In this document: positions 7,866 to 13,786 of the stretch, one piece after another | Numbering within the stretch: position 1 is the stretch's first letter | Layout: every line of letters starts with the position of its first letter | NCBI GenBank assembly: GCA_041583495.1 | Contig: JBFHFS010000074.1 | Coordinates: 1-21,714 of the forward strand | From: JBFHFS01 sp041583495 | Lineage (GTDB): Bacteria; Bacteroidota; Bacteroidia; Bacteroidales; Marinilabiliaceae | Length of the DNA: 21,714 nt | Direction: 5' to 3' | Translations under genes and position numbers: made by a program | Notes under the pieces: generated by a model | What the model was told of the DNA's origin: nothing | Seen by the model: only the letters and a program-made list of their open reading frames with translations | The model's database searches: none

Positions 7866-8441
7866 CTATTTTAGTAATTGCTCAAAAAGTTCACGGTATT
7901 CATCTGCTGTGAGTACTGTTTTATCTTTCTGAAAGGCGACATATCCCTCTTTATTAATCCCAACAGTTGTTGCCTGAGTCTTCACGCCAAAATCGATCAT
8001 GACCTTTGGTGTGCCTTTAACCAAAGGGAAATTGAGGTTCTTTTCTTTGGCGAGTTTCGTCATCACCTGATGATCATCGGTGGGATCAATACTTATAGCC
8101 ACGAAATTTACTCTATCCTTATATTCGGGATAAACCTCTGAGATGGCCGGCCAGTTTTGTGCACACATAGGACACCAGGAGGCAGTGAAATAAACAATCA
8201 TTGGTTTTTGGTCGGCAAGCGATTGTTTTAGACTTATTCTTTGGTCATCAATAGTAACGACCTCAAATTGGGGTGCTTTCTGTAAGTCGCTATTCGCGGC
8301 GCTTACTTCCATTACTGTTCCTTCTTCTTTCTTCCCTGAAGATTTACTGAAGTTACAAGCTGAAAAGAGTAATACTAATATTACCAAGAAGGTGCTTAAT
8401 CTGATACTTTTGTACATAATTATTTGTTTTAAATTACTCAC
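7866..8441 (-). CDS. TlpA-like thioredoxin-fold lipoprotein
   Basis: Membrane-anchored thiol-disulfide oxidoreductase (redoxin/TlpA family) acting outside the cytoplasm. A lipoprotein signal with LLFSAC places the lipidated cysteine at residue 29, followed by a polar linker without an acidic surface tag. The thioredoxin fold begins near residue 55; the active site is WCPMC (Cys90 and Cys93) in YFTASWCPMC, and TPKVMIDFGV near 144-153 corresponds to the cis-Pro region. The gene is directly joined to the CcdA-like gene, its likely reductant supplier. The second ATG at 8417 (residue 9, MYKSIRLS) gives a signal peptide of normal length and may be the true start. A 120-base gap separates it from the peroxidase gene upstream, in which I found no clear promoter or terminator. 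Confidence 0.88.
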   Translation of the reverse strand: MSNLKQIIMYKSIRLSTFLVILVLLFSACNFSKSSGKKEEGTVMEVSAANSDLQKAPQFEVVTIDDQRISLKQSLADQKPMIVYFTASWCPMCAQNWPAISEVYPEYKDRVNFVAISIDPTDDHQVMTKLAKEKNLNFPLVKGTPKVMIDFGVKTQATTVGINKEGYVAFQKDKTVLTADEYRELFEQLLK

Positions 8442-8561
8442 AACTTGAGTGTTAAAAGATTTTGGCCACTGCCCGGCTATTTTGATTATAAGGTTTTTTT
8501 AATGGCTTTAAACCGGTAAATAACTGGAAGGGAGAATGTTATTATTGAACAACTTGTGGAT

Positions 8562-9125
8562 TTAAGCTTCCACCGGTTCTTTAGACCAGGCAAATTTTTG
8601 GAAAGGTGCGTCTACAGGTGTATTGGCAATGTGATTAGTGTAATTACTGATCACCTTCTGTGACAAACCTAAAATAACCTCCAACACTTGTCTTTCGCCA
8701 TACCCTGCTTCATAAAAAGTGTTTAAGTCTTCTTGTGTTACGTGTCCACGATTGCGGACCACCTTTAAAGTAAAATCGTGTAAGACTTGTAGTTTTTCAG
8801 TGGGCATGGTTGTTCTGTTTCTCAATGCTTCACTTATGGATGCATCCACTTTCATCATATTTGCAATACCAGTATGCGCAGGCACACAATAATGACATTC
8901 GTGTTCTACGTTAATGGTTTGCCAAACCACCGTTAATTCTTCTTTGTTGAAGGAAGATTGTGTGAAGAGTTTGTGTAAAGTCTGGTAGGCTTCCAGTAAA
9001 CCTGGCGCCCCAGCCATAACGCCGTGCAATCCGGGGATCATACCATTCGATTTAAAGGATTGATCCAATAACGTTTTGCTGCCTTCCGGAGCCGTTTCTA
9101 TGTTGTGAATCCTTAATGTTGTCAT
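8562..9125 (-). CDS. carboxymuconolactone decarboxylase/AhpD-type peroxidase-like protein
   Basis: Cytoplasmic all-helical protein of the CMD/AhpD superfamily. The AhpD-type signature is complete: E74, C77-H-Y-C80 and H84 in VEHECHYCVPAH, the proton relay and redox-active CXXC used for alkylhydroperoxidase activity; true decarboxylases lack this cysteine pair. Length, 187 residues, is normal for single-domain members. No signal peptide is seen. It starts only 5 bases after the stop of the upstream DoxX-like gene, so the two are co-transcribed under the palindromic operator at 9589-9604. A role in reducing organic peroxides or another electrophile is likely, but the substrate and the electron donor are unknown. 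Confidence 0.88.
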   Translation of the reverse strand: MTTLRIHNIETAPEGSKTLLDQSFKSNGMIPGLHGVMAGAPGLLEAYQTLHKLFTQSSFNKEELTVVWQTINVEHECHYCVPAHTGIANMMKVDASISEALRNRTTMPTEKLQVLHDFTLKVVRNRGHVTQEDLNTFYEAGYGERQVLEVILGLSQKVISNYTNHIANTPVDAPFQKFAWSKEPVEA

Positions 9126-9130
9126 AAAGC

Positions 9131-9559
9131 TTAATTTTTAGTGATTGGTTGTTTATTTAAAATTAAAAGGTTCGTTGCTGAGAGAACCACTATGCCTATA
9201 GCAATGTATACCAGCAGCCATTTCGGTTGAACTCTTAGTGAGAACTCTGCCACTAGTGCCCCTATCATAGTAAGCAAGCCAAACAGGTTTGACAGTTTTG
9301 CCCATTTGGTAAAGGGAATTTTGAATAGTGTAACCTTGCTCTTTAGCAAACTAAAACCGGCCGTTGCTAAATAACCAAGTACGACAGCCGAGATGAGTAT
9401 TCCTGTTGATACCCTGAAAAAAGCAGGGTCAATACCCAATGGTTGAGCCATTTCGATAAAGGCCTTTACTGAAATTTCCCATCCTGTTAATTTTGAAATG
9501 GCAAATCGCGATAAAACGATTCCCATCAAAAAGTTGGTGATAAATAATACTCTTCTCAT
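9131..9559 (-). CDS. DoxX-like four-helix membrane protein
   Basis: A 142-residue membrane protein with predicted helices at about 4-22, 45-72, 91-107 and 114-134. The first helix and loop (GIVLSRFAISKLTG, then AFIEMAQPLGID) follow the DoxX/MauE pattern of a first helix followed by a short conserved amphipathic loop, but similarity is weaker than for the gene at 5893-6291 and the assignment is tentative. It is the first gene of the operon, 30 bases downstream of the palindromic operator and 5 bases upstream of the peroxidase gene. The strong coupling suggests a membrane partner in the same redox response; no catalytic residue can be named. Confidence 0.75.
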   Translation of the reverse strand: MRRVLFITNFLMGIVLSRFAISKLTGWEISVKAFIEMAQPLGIDPAFFRVSTGILISAVVLGYLATAGFSLLKSKVTLFKIPFTKWAKLSNLFGLLTMIGALVAEFSLRVQPKWLLVYIAIGIVVLSATNLLILNKQPITKN

Positions 9560-9588
9560 GTTGACGTTGTTAATTAATGGTTAAATAC

Positions 9589-9604
9589 CTAAACGGTCGT
9601 TTAG
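9589..9604 (-). promoter_or_regulatory. TetR-type operator before the redox operon
   Basis: CTAAACGGTCGTTTAG is a perfect inverted repeat of 7-bp arms around a 2-bp centre. It sits 30 bases before the ATG of the first operon gene and agrees at 13 of 16 positions with the palindrome before the repressor gene (10211-10226). Flanking ACCTAAA/TTTAGGT bases add a second, overlapping inverted repeat. Its position over the presumed promoter fits repression. Confidence 0.72.
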
Positions 9605-9624
9605 TTTTAGGTTAAAAAAAATGA

Positions 9625-10188
9625 TTACAATCCTTTAAAGGTCATTTCGATATAATCTTCAATTTCTTTGTTAGTATTAACTCTCGATGCGGCGGCCAAA
9701 CCATGCTTTGCCAGTAATAAATAGTTGGCTTGTTTCAATACCGTTTCTTCATCCTTATCGGAATTCATTCTTAATTTTTCAAGGAACAACGCTTTTAGAT
9801 TTTTCATAAAAGAGTTAATTTGTTCATTAATTGGCTCATCCTCCTTGTCTGAAAATTCATTGTAAGTATTCGTTAGCAAACAGCCTTTTTCATTTCCATC
9901 CACATTGCAAATTCTAACCGAATTATAGAAGAAGTCTTTAATATCATCGATTCCCTTATTTGAATTTTTAAATTGTTCAAAAATGTCATTCACTTTTCTT
10001 TCGTAACTTTTTAAACACTCGGAAAATAAACCATGCTTGTTTCCAAAACTTGAATAGATAGAGAACTTATTAATCCCCATTTCTTTTTCAAGCATTTGCA
10101 TGGATGTGGCTTCATACCCATTTCGCCAAAAAAGGTTCATCGCTTTTTCAACTACCACCTCTTCGCTGTATTCTTTTTTCCTTGCCAT
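9625..10188 (-). CDS. TetR/AcrR-family transcriptional repressor
   Basis: One-component DNA-binding regulator. Residues about 8-55 form the TetR N-terminal helix-turn-helix (KAMNLFWRNGYEATSM, then MGINKFSIYSSFGNKHGLF). The C-terminal ligand domain contains GCLLTNT with Cys103; other cysteines are Cys58 and Cys94. A Gly-Cys-Leu-Leu motif at this place is common in the NemR-like branch of TetR proteins, where E. coli NemR uses a cysteine to sense electrophiles and reactive chlorine, so a similar trigger is plausible but not shown. The gene heads the minus-strand operon. Two related palindromes, one over its own promoter (10211-10226) and one before the structural genes (9589-9604), indicate autoregulation plus control of the operon. 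Confidence 0.9.
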   Translation of the reverse strand: MARKKEYSEEVVVEKAMNLFWRNGYEATSMQMLEKEMGINKFSIYSSFGNKHGLFSECLKSYERKVNDIFEQFKNSNKGIDDIKDFFYNSVRICNVDGNEKGCLLTNTYNEFSDKEDEPINEQINSFMKNLKALFLEKLRMNSDKDEETVLKQANYLLLAKHGLAAASRVNTNKEIEDYIEMTFKGL

Positions 10189-10205
10189 TTGTTTTAATTA
10201 CGATG

Positions 10206-10213
10206 CAAAACTA
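10206..10213 (-). promoter_or_regulatory. -7 element of the tetR-family gene promoter
   Basis: The minus strand reads TAGTTTTG, a full match to TAnnTTTG, 18 bases before the repressor ATG. The operator palindrome overlaps its first bases and fills the spacer up to a T-rich tract where a -33 element would lie, so a bound repressor would block RNA polymerase. Confidence 0.55.
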
Positions 10214-10226
10214 AACAATCGGTTAG
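10211..10226 (-). promoter_or_regulatory. TetR-type operator before the repressor gene
   Basis: CTAAACAATCGGTTAG is an imperfect inverted repeat (outer arms CTAAAC/GGTTAG match at 5 of 6 positions) and shares 13 of 16 bases with the perfect palindrome at 9589-9604. It lies directly against the -7 element of the repressor promoter. Confidence 0.7.
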
Positions 10227-10295
10227 TAATAAAAAAATATTTCCCCTTTTATTTTTGAATTTCAATGTTTTTAATTGAAGCTGGAGAATAAGATA

Positions 10296-10436
10296 TCATT
10301 CCAAATAATCGATGCCCACGGACAGCCAAATCCCATCAACCAGCTCCTTCCGCCCGTTAACTAACTTGTCAGGCTGAAGTCGCATAATAGGAGCCAATAA
10401 ATGGCTGAAGATGTTGTGGAGCAAAAACTGAATTTG
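10296..10436 (-). pseudogene. C-terminal remnant of a lost gene (possibly a TetR-like regulator)
   Basis: The minus strand encodes 46 protein-like residues ending KELVDGIWLSVGIDYLE and then TGA; the frame is closed upstream by a stop at 10439-10437 and has no start codon suited to a complete protein. The composition (leucine-rich amphipathic helices, then VDGIWLSVG) resembles the final helices of TetR/AcrR ligand domains, but this is a weak resemblance and I cannot name the parent. The fragment is GC-richer than the surrounding DNA, like the genes outside the AT-rich block, which suggests an older resident gene cut by an insertion or deletion near 10437. Confidence 0.45.
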
Positions 10437-10729
10437 TCAGTATGATCGAAATTCGTATTTTATTTTTTTCGTTTATAATGATTCTGTGCTATTTGATTGG
10501 CATGGAATTTTTGACTCCAATGGGGTCACAGGTTTGTAGCCAATTGAAATGGGTCCAAACCCCAGGCCTCCTCTGGAGTCCAACTGGCATAATTTGTAAG
10601 ACAAATCATCTATACAGACAAGGTTCAAGGCTGTAAAATCCAGTGAGCTTAACCTGCAAGACACCCACTTAACCAACTTGAAAACATAGCAAATGAGCAT
10701 ACAGCTTTTTCAAATTTGGTCATATCAGA

Positions 10730-10804
10730 ATGGCGAATGCAATATTGAATACGCTAAAAATCAAAGATTTTGAAGATTGTATAAAAATATTGTCATATCC
10801 TTAG
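10730..10804 (+). pseudogene. 24-codon open stretch, possible PIN-domain tail remnant
   Basis: The frame reads through ANAILNTLKIKDFEDCIKIL and stops at 10802-10804. The K-D-F-E-D...I-K-I-L-S-x-P ending recalls the C-terminus of small PIN-domain toxins (such as NIKDFE...ILSP), and it sits next to another broken toxin gene. The length is too short to be sure it ever was a gene. Confidence 0.15.
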
Positions 10805-10873
10805 AAAATATAGCATTTCTAACGCCCCACTTCAAAATCCTGCAAAACGCTATTAAATCTAAAAAAATCAGGG

Positions 10874-10881
10874 TAACTTTG
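10874..10881 (+). promoter_or_regulatory. -7 element of the toxin-antitoxin promoter
   Basis: TAACTTTG is a full match to TAnnTTTG, 22 bases before the toxin-stub ATG at 10904. Transcription would start near 10888, giving a very short leader. No strong -33 element is visible. Confidence 0.5.
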
Positions 10882-10897
10882 TATTCAGTCGGATACA
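10880..10897 (+). promoter_or_regulatory. likely antitoxin operator
   Basis: TGTATTC-AGTC-GGATACA is an inverted repeat with 6 of 7 arm positions matching, overlapping the end of the -7 element and the expected start of transcription. A further TGTAT half-site lies at 10901-10905. This is the usual place for the binding site of an autoregulating HTH antitoxin. Confidence 0.5.
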
Positions 10898-10903
10898 GTT
10901 TGT

Positions 10904-10963
10904 ATGTACTTCATCGAGAAAACGACAGAATTTGATAAATGGGAACTTCAAGATTTGACATAG
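10904..10963 (+). pseudogene. truncated RelE/HigB-type toxin (N-terminal stub)
   Basis: An ATG at 10904 opens MYFIEKTTEFDKW, which matches the characteristic start of the RelE/ParE-superfamily toxins that pair with this antitoxin type (usually about 100 residues, beginning MxxIExTxEFDKW). After about 12-13 codons the frame runs into the antitoxin start region, adds six unrelated residues and stops at TAG 10961-10963. The antitoxin ATG (10939) lies inside the AAATGG of codons 12-13, so everything between the toxin's N-terminus and the antitoxin start appears to have been removed by one internal deletion. No catalytic part of the toxin remains. Confidence 0.7.
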
Positions 10964-11226
10964 CGGATTATTTAGACAGTAAAGAAATGATTGCCGAGTA
11001 CCTCAATACTGCTTTGGAGAATGGAGATAATGCAGATGTTTTAAACGCAATAGGACATGTTGCTAAAGCAATTGGAATGACAAAAATATCGGAAGAAACG
11101 GGTTTAAGCAGACCTAGTTTATACAAAGCATTATCTGAAGGAGCCAAACCTCAATTTGCTACAATCATGAAAGTATTGAAAGCAATTGGAGGACAAATTC
11201 AGATAAATCCAATTTCTACCCGATAA
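10939..11226 (+). CDS. HTH addiction-module antitoxin, orphaned from its toxin
   Basis: Small DNA-binding antitoxin of the 'putative addiction module antidote' family, which normally follows a RelE/HigB-like toxin gene, neutralises the toxin and represses the shared promoter. The N-terminus SRFDIADYLDSKEMIAEYLN and the helix-turn-helix at about 47-67 (MTKISEETGLSRPSLYKALS) are both typical, and the 95-residue length is complete. The frame is intact to TAA/TGA-free end at residue 95, so the gene has been kept while its toxin was deleted (stub at 10904-10963, overlapping this gene by 25 bases). A promoter at 10874 and an inverted repeat at 10880-10897 lie upstream. It may act as an anti-addiction protein against related toxins elsewhere, or be a decaying leftover. 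Confidence 0.9.
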   Translation: MGTSRFDIADYLDSKEMIAEYLNTALENGDNADVLNAIGHVAKAIGMTKISEETGLSRPSLYKALSEGAKPQFATIMKVLKAIGGQIQINPISTR

Positions 11227-11233
11227 TTAACGA

Positions 11234-11241
11234 TACCTTCG
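11234..11241 (+). promoter_or_regulatory. possible -7 element for the metallophosphoesterase gene
   Basis: TACCTTCG matches TAnnTTTG except at one fixed base and lies 32 bases before the ATG at 11273, with TTTC 17 bases upstream as a weak -33 candidate. It has the same sequence form and spacing as the candidate before the S9 peptidase gene. Confidence 0.28.
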
Positions 11242-11272
11242 AAGACCAAAGGAACCCGCTTAAATCATTGTC

Positions 11273-12433
11273 ATGGAAAACCGCCAATTCATTATATTTT
11301 TCAGCATCATATTCTCTATTCACCTGCTGGTGAACCTCTACATAAGTGTTCGCGGATATCAGGCCCTGGAAGCGTTACCGAAAGTACGGCCGTGGTTCAT
11401 CCTCCTGATGGTGGTGACCACTGCCGCCTATCCGCTTGGGCGCATTCTGGAACGAAGCATGTACAATCCCCTGAGTGTTTCCTTACACTGGGTGGGGGCC
11501 TTCTGGTTTGCCGTGATGTTGTATGTAGTCCTTCAGCTTTGGGTGATTGATCTGGCGCGAATCGCAAACCTGGTTTTCCCTTTTATTCGGAAATGGGCCG
11601 GAACGAATTACCCGGGCTTTAAACTGACCGTTGGGTTGGTGGTGTCGGGCATCACCATCCTGACCGTGGTAGCCGGCCACCTCAACGCCTGGCATCCCCG
11701 CATTTCGGAGTTGACCATCCCCATTCACAAGGCGTCCAACGGACTAAAGACCTTGAGAATTGCGGCGGTGAGCGACGTCCATCTGGGCACCATAATCGGG
11801 CCACGAAAAACCGCCAAACTGGTCAGCACCCTCAACGGGTTGAAGCCCGACCTGATCTTGATGGTAGGCGACGTGGTAGATGAAGATGTTAAGCCGGTGA
11901 TCAGGCAAAACCTGGGCGAGTGTCTCTCGGCGTTAAAGGCACCACTGGGCGTGTTCGGAGTCACCGGAAACCACGAATACATTGGCGGAGGCGAGCCCTC
12001 CATTCGCTACCTTGAACAACATGGCATCACGATGTTGCGCGACACATCGGTTCTTATTAAGGATGCCTTTTATCTGATAGGGCGGGAAGACCTGCAAGCC
12101 CGGAGAAACACAGGAAAGCAACGTAAAGAGCTCGATGAGTTACTGGGTTCGGTGGAAGTGAACCGCCCCGTGATCCTGCTCGATCATCAGCCCTATAATT
12201 TGGCCAGGGTGGCGAATACTGACGTTGACCTTCAATTATCGGGACACACCCACCATGGTCAGTTATGGCCCTTTGGATACCTTACCGATAAAATTTACGA
12301 GGTAAGCAGAGGCTACAAGAAGATGGGAAACACCCACTTTTTTGTGAGTACCGGTTTTGGTACCTGGGGCCCTCCGGTTAGAACCGGCAACCGACCCGAG
12401 GTGGTCCTGATCACCTTAACTTTCGATAATTGA
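11273..12433 (+). CDS. membrane-anchored metallophosphoesterase (YkuE/YaeI-like)
   Basis: Calcineurin-like phosphoesterase tethered to the membrane by an N-terminal region of about four helices (roughly 5-28, 41-58, 69-95, 118-136). The catalytic domain covers about 160-384 and has the full set of dimetal motifs: SDVHLG with Asp168 and His170, GDVVDED with Asp200, GNHEY with Asn233 and His234, LDHQP with His305, and GHTHHGQ with His325 and His327. Relatives such as B. subtilis YkuE and E. coli YaeI act on phospholipid or envelope phosphoesters; here the substrate is unknown. The 386-residue length is normal. The gene starts 46 bases after the antitoxin but its GC-rich codons match the downstream block. 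It converges on the EEP gene with a hairpin between. Confidence 0.9.
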   Translation: MENRQFIIFFSIIFSIHLLVNLYISVRGYQALEALPKVRPWFILLMVVTTAAYPLGRILERSMYNPLSVSLHWVGAFWFAVMLYVVLQLWVIDLARIANLVFPFIRKWAGTNYPGFKLTVGLVVSGITILTVVAGHLNAWHPRISELTIPIHKASNGLKTLRIAAVSDVHLGTIIGPRKTAKLVSTLNGLKPDLILMVGDVVDEDVKPVIRQNLGECLSALKAPLGVFGVTGNHEYIGGGEPSIRYLEQHGITMLRDTSVLIKDAFYLIGREDLQARRNTGKQRKELDELLGSVEVNRPVILLDHQPYNLARVANTDVDLQLSGHTHHGQLWPFGYLTDKIYEVSRGYKKMGNTHFFVSTGFGTWGPPVRTGNRPEVVLITLTFDN

Positions 12434-12434
12434 G

Positions 12435-12466
12435 CCCTTTCCGGTACTTGCCGGAACCGGGAAAGG
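12435..12466. terminator. hairpin between convergent genes, likely bidirectional terminator
   Basis: CCCTTTCCGGT (12435-12445) and ACCGGGAAAGG (12456-12466) pair as a stem of about 10 bp with one bulge around a 10-base loop, filling the 33-base gap between the two convergent stop codons. There is no clear T-run on either side, so termination efficiency is uncertain. Confidence 0.5.
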
Positions 12467-13525
12467 TTAAATCTCTTTTACCAGCAACACATAAACCGGG
12501 AAATGATCGCTGTAACCGCCCATAAAGTTGTTGCCCACAAAACTTCTTAAGGGATAGCCCTTATAATTACCTTCCTGCTGCAACAAAAAAGGTTCATTAA
12601 AAACCCTGGTGATGTAATAACGGTAACCGGTCTGATTTTTATTCAGAAAACTCTGAGTCATAATTACCTGGTCAAACAGATTCCATTTGCCGCGGTAGGC
12701 CAGGGTACCCACACCATTCTTATAGAGCATGCCGGTGGCATTAAACAGCTGTGAGTCCTTTAACCGTTTTGGGTTTTCCCGGGCCTGCATAATGGAATAA
12801 ACACTCTCGTCCACCGGATCGTCGTTCAAATCCCCCATCACAATGACTTTAGCCTTCGAGTCCAGTGCAGAGATGGAATCGACCAGAGAACGTGAAAGCC
12901 TGGCGGCGGCATTTCTGAAGGGACTGCTGCGGTCTTCGCCCCCGCGACGGGAAGGCCAGTGATTAACGATAAAATGCATCGGTTCCCCATCGAAAATCCC
13001 CGAAACCACCAGTTGATCGCGGGTATAGGTGCGCTGGCCCGACTCATTATGCAGGATCAATGAAACCGACCGGGAGTTGGTGAGGTGGAAATAACGTGGC
13101 TGGTAAAGAAGGGCCACATCCACCCCCCTGAGATCGGGCGAATCGTAATGAACAATTCGAAAATTCATGGAGGCCAAATGAGGAGAGGCGATCAAATCTT
13201 CCAATACCCTCCGGTTTTCAATCTCGGATAATCCAATAATGGCGGGGCCGGGAATATTCTCATGCGAACCCAACCTGGAGATCACCGTGGCCATTTTATC
13301 AATTTTATACCAATAACGCTCCGAAGTCCATCTCTTGGGGCCTCCGGGCGTAAATTCCACATCGTCAACATCGGGGGCATCAATGGTGTCGAACAAATTT
13401 TCCAGGTTATAGAAAGCCACAATCCCTGCTTTCATTTTCTGAGCCGACACCTCTGGTCCCATGCACAAAAAAAGCACTAAACCACAAAAGAGTATTACGG
13501 CTTGCTTTAATAATCTCAGGAACAT
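12467..13525 (-). CDS. secreted endonuclease/exonuclease/phosphatase-family enzyme
   Basis: Mg2+-dependent phosphodiesterase of the EEP (DNase I-like) superfamily. A Sec signal peptide (hydrophobic 8-22, cleavage near SAQ, residue 29) sends it to the periplasm or outside. Catalytic motifs appear in order: FYNLENLFDT (38-47), SEIEN with Glu101, RGVDVAL with Asp136, NHWPSRRGG with His189, GDLNDDP with Asp232 and Asn234, NLFDQV with Asp285, and SDHFPV with Asp340 and His341. All residues needed for catalysis are present, and 352 residues is usual for this Bacteroidota subgroup. It diverges from the TonB-dependent receptor gene across 261 bases. The neighbouring receptor, OB-fold lipoprotein and endonuclease I suggest a nuclease or nucleotide phosphatase in a shared nucleic-acid pathway, but the family also contains phospholipases and phosphatases. 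Confidence 0.9.
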   Translation of the reverse strand: MFLRLLKQAVILFCGLVLFLCMGPEVSAQKMKAGIVAFYNLENLFDTIDAPDVDDVEFTPGGPKRWTSERYWYKIDKMATVISRLGSHENIPGPAIIGLSEIENRRVLEDLIASPHLASMNFRIVHYDSPDLRGVDVALLYQPRYFHLTNSRSVSLILHNESGQRTYTRDQLVVSGIFDGEPMHFIVNHWPSRRGGEDRSSPFRNAAARLSRSLVDSISALDSKAKVIVMGDLNDDPVDESVYSIMQARENPKRLKDSQLFNATGMLYKNGVGTLAYRGKWNLFDQVIMTQSFLNKNQTGYRYYITRVFNEPFLLQQEGNYKGYPLRSFVGNNFMGGYSDHFPVYVLLVKEI

Positions 13526-13566
13526 ATTTTAATTCGGTTTTAGTTAATCTAAACTTGCTTATTACT

Positions 13567-13574
13567 CAAATATA
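13567..13574 (-). promoter_or_regulatory. -7 element for the EEP gene
   Basis: The minus strand reads TATATTTG, a full match to TAnnTTTG, 41 bases before the ATG at 13525. The -33 region is weak (GGTTC at the right distance, and a TTTG that is too close). Confidence 0.45.
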
Positions 13575-13786
13575 GTTGATTTCTCCCAAATATGAACCGC
13601 TTTAATAAAGAAGCTTTTAGCCAAAAAGTAACATTTTTTAAATTTTGTAGTCTAAATATTTTCCTCTAGATTTATAACTCAACACCAAGTAATTATAAAT
13701 ACCCATAAAGACTGGGCTTCCATGATCCATTAACAAAACAAAACATAGAATATAAACGTTAGCCTGAACCAAACCCATCTGCTACA

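Larger units (their letters stand above)
10189..10938. other. 750-base gene-poor, decayed stretch
   Basis: Between the repressor and the antitoxin there is no intact gene that I can support. It contains the repressor promoter and operator, a gene-end remnant at 10296-10436, a short open stretch of uncertain origin at 10730-10804, and the promoter, operator and truncated toxin of a toxin-antitoxin locus at 10874-10963. The part from about 10440 to 10700 has short ORFs on both strands (64 and 75 codons) that overlap each other and show no recognisable protein features. Confidence 0.7.

Noticed and set aside
10442..10700. 64-codon plus and 75-codon minus ORFs in the gene-poor strip
   Set aside because: They overlap on opposite strands, have no ribosome-binding context or recognisable features, and are consistent with chance open frames.
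5640..11240. Insertion sequence, integron or prophage carrying the AT-rich block
   Set aside because: I found no transposase, integrase, terminal inverted repeats or tRNA attachment site at either end, so only compositional evidence remains.
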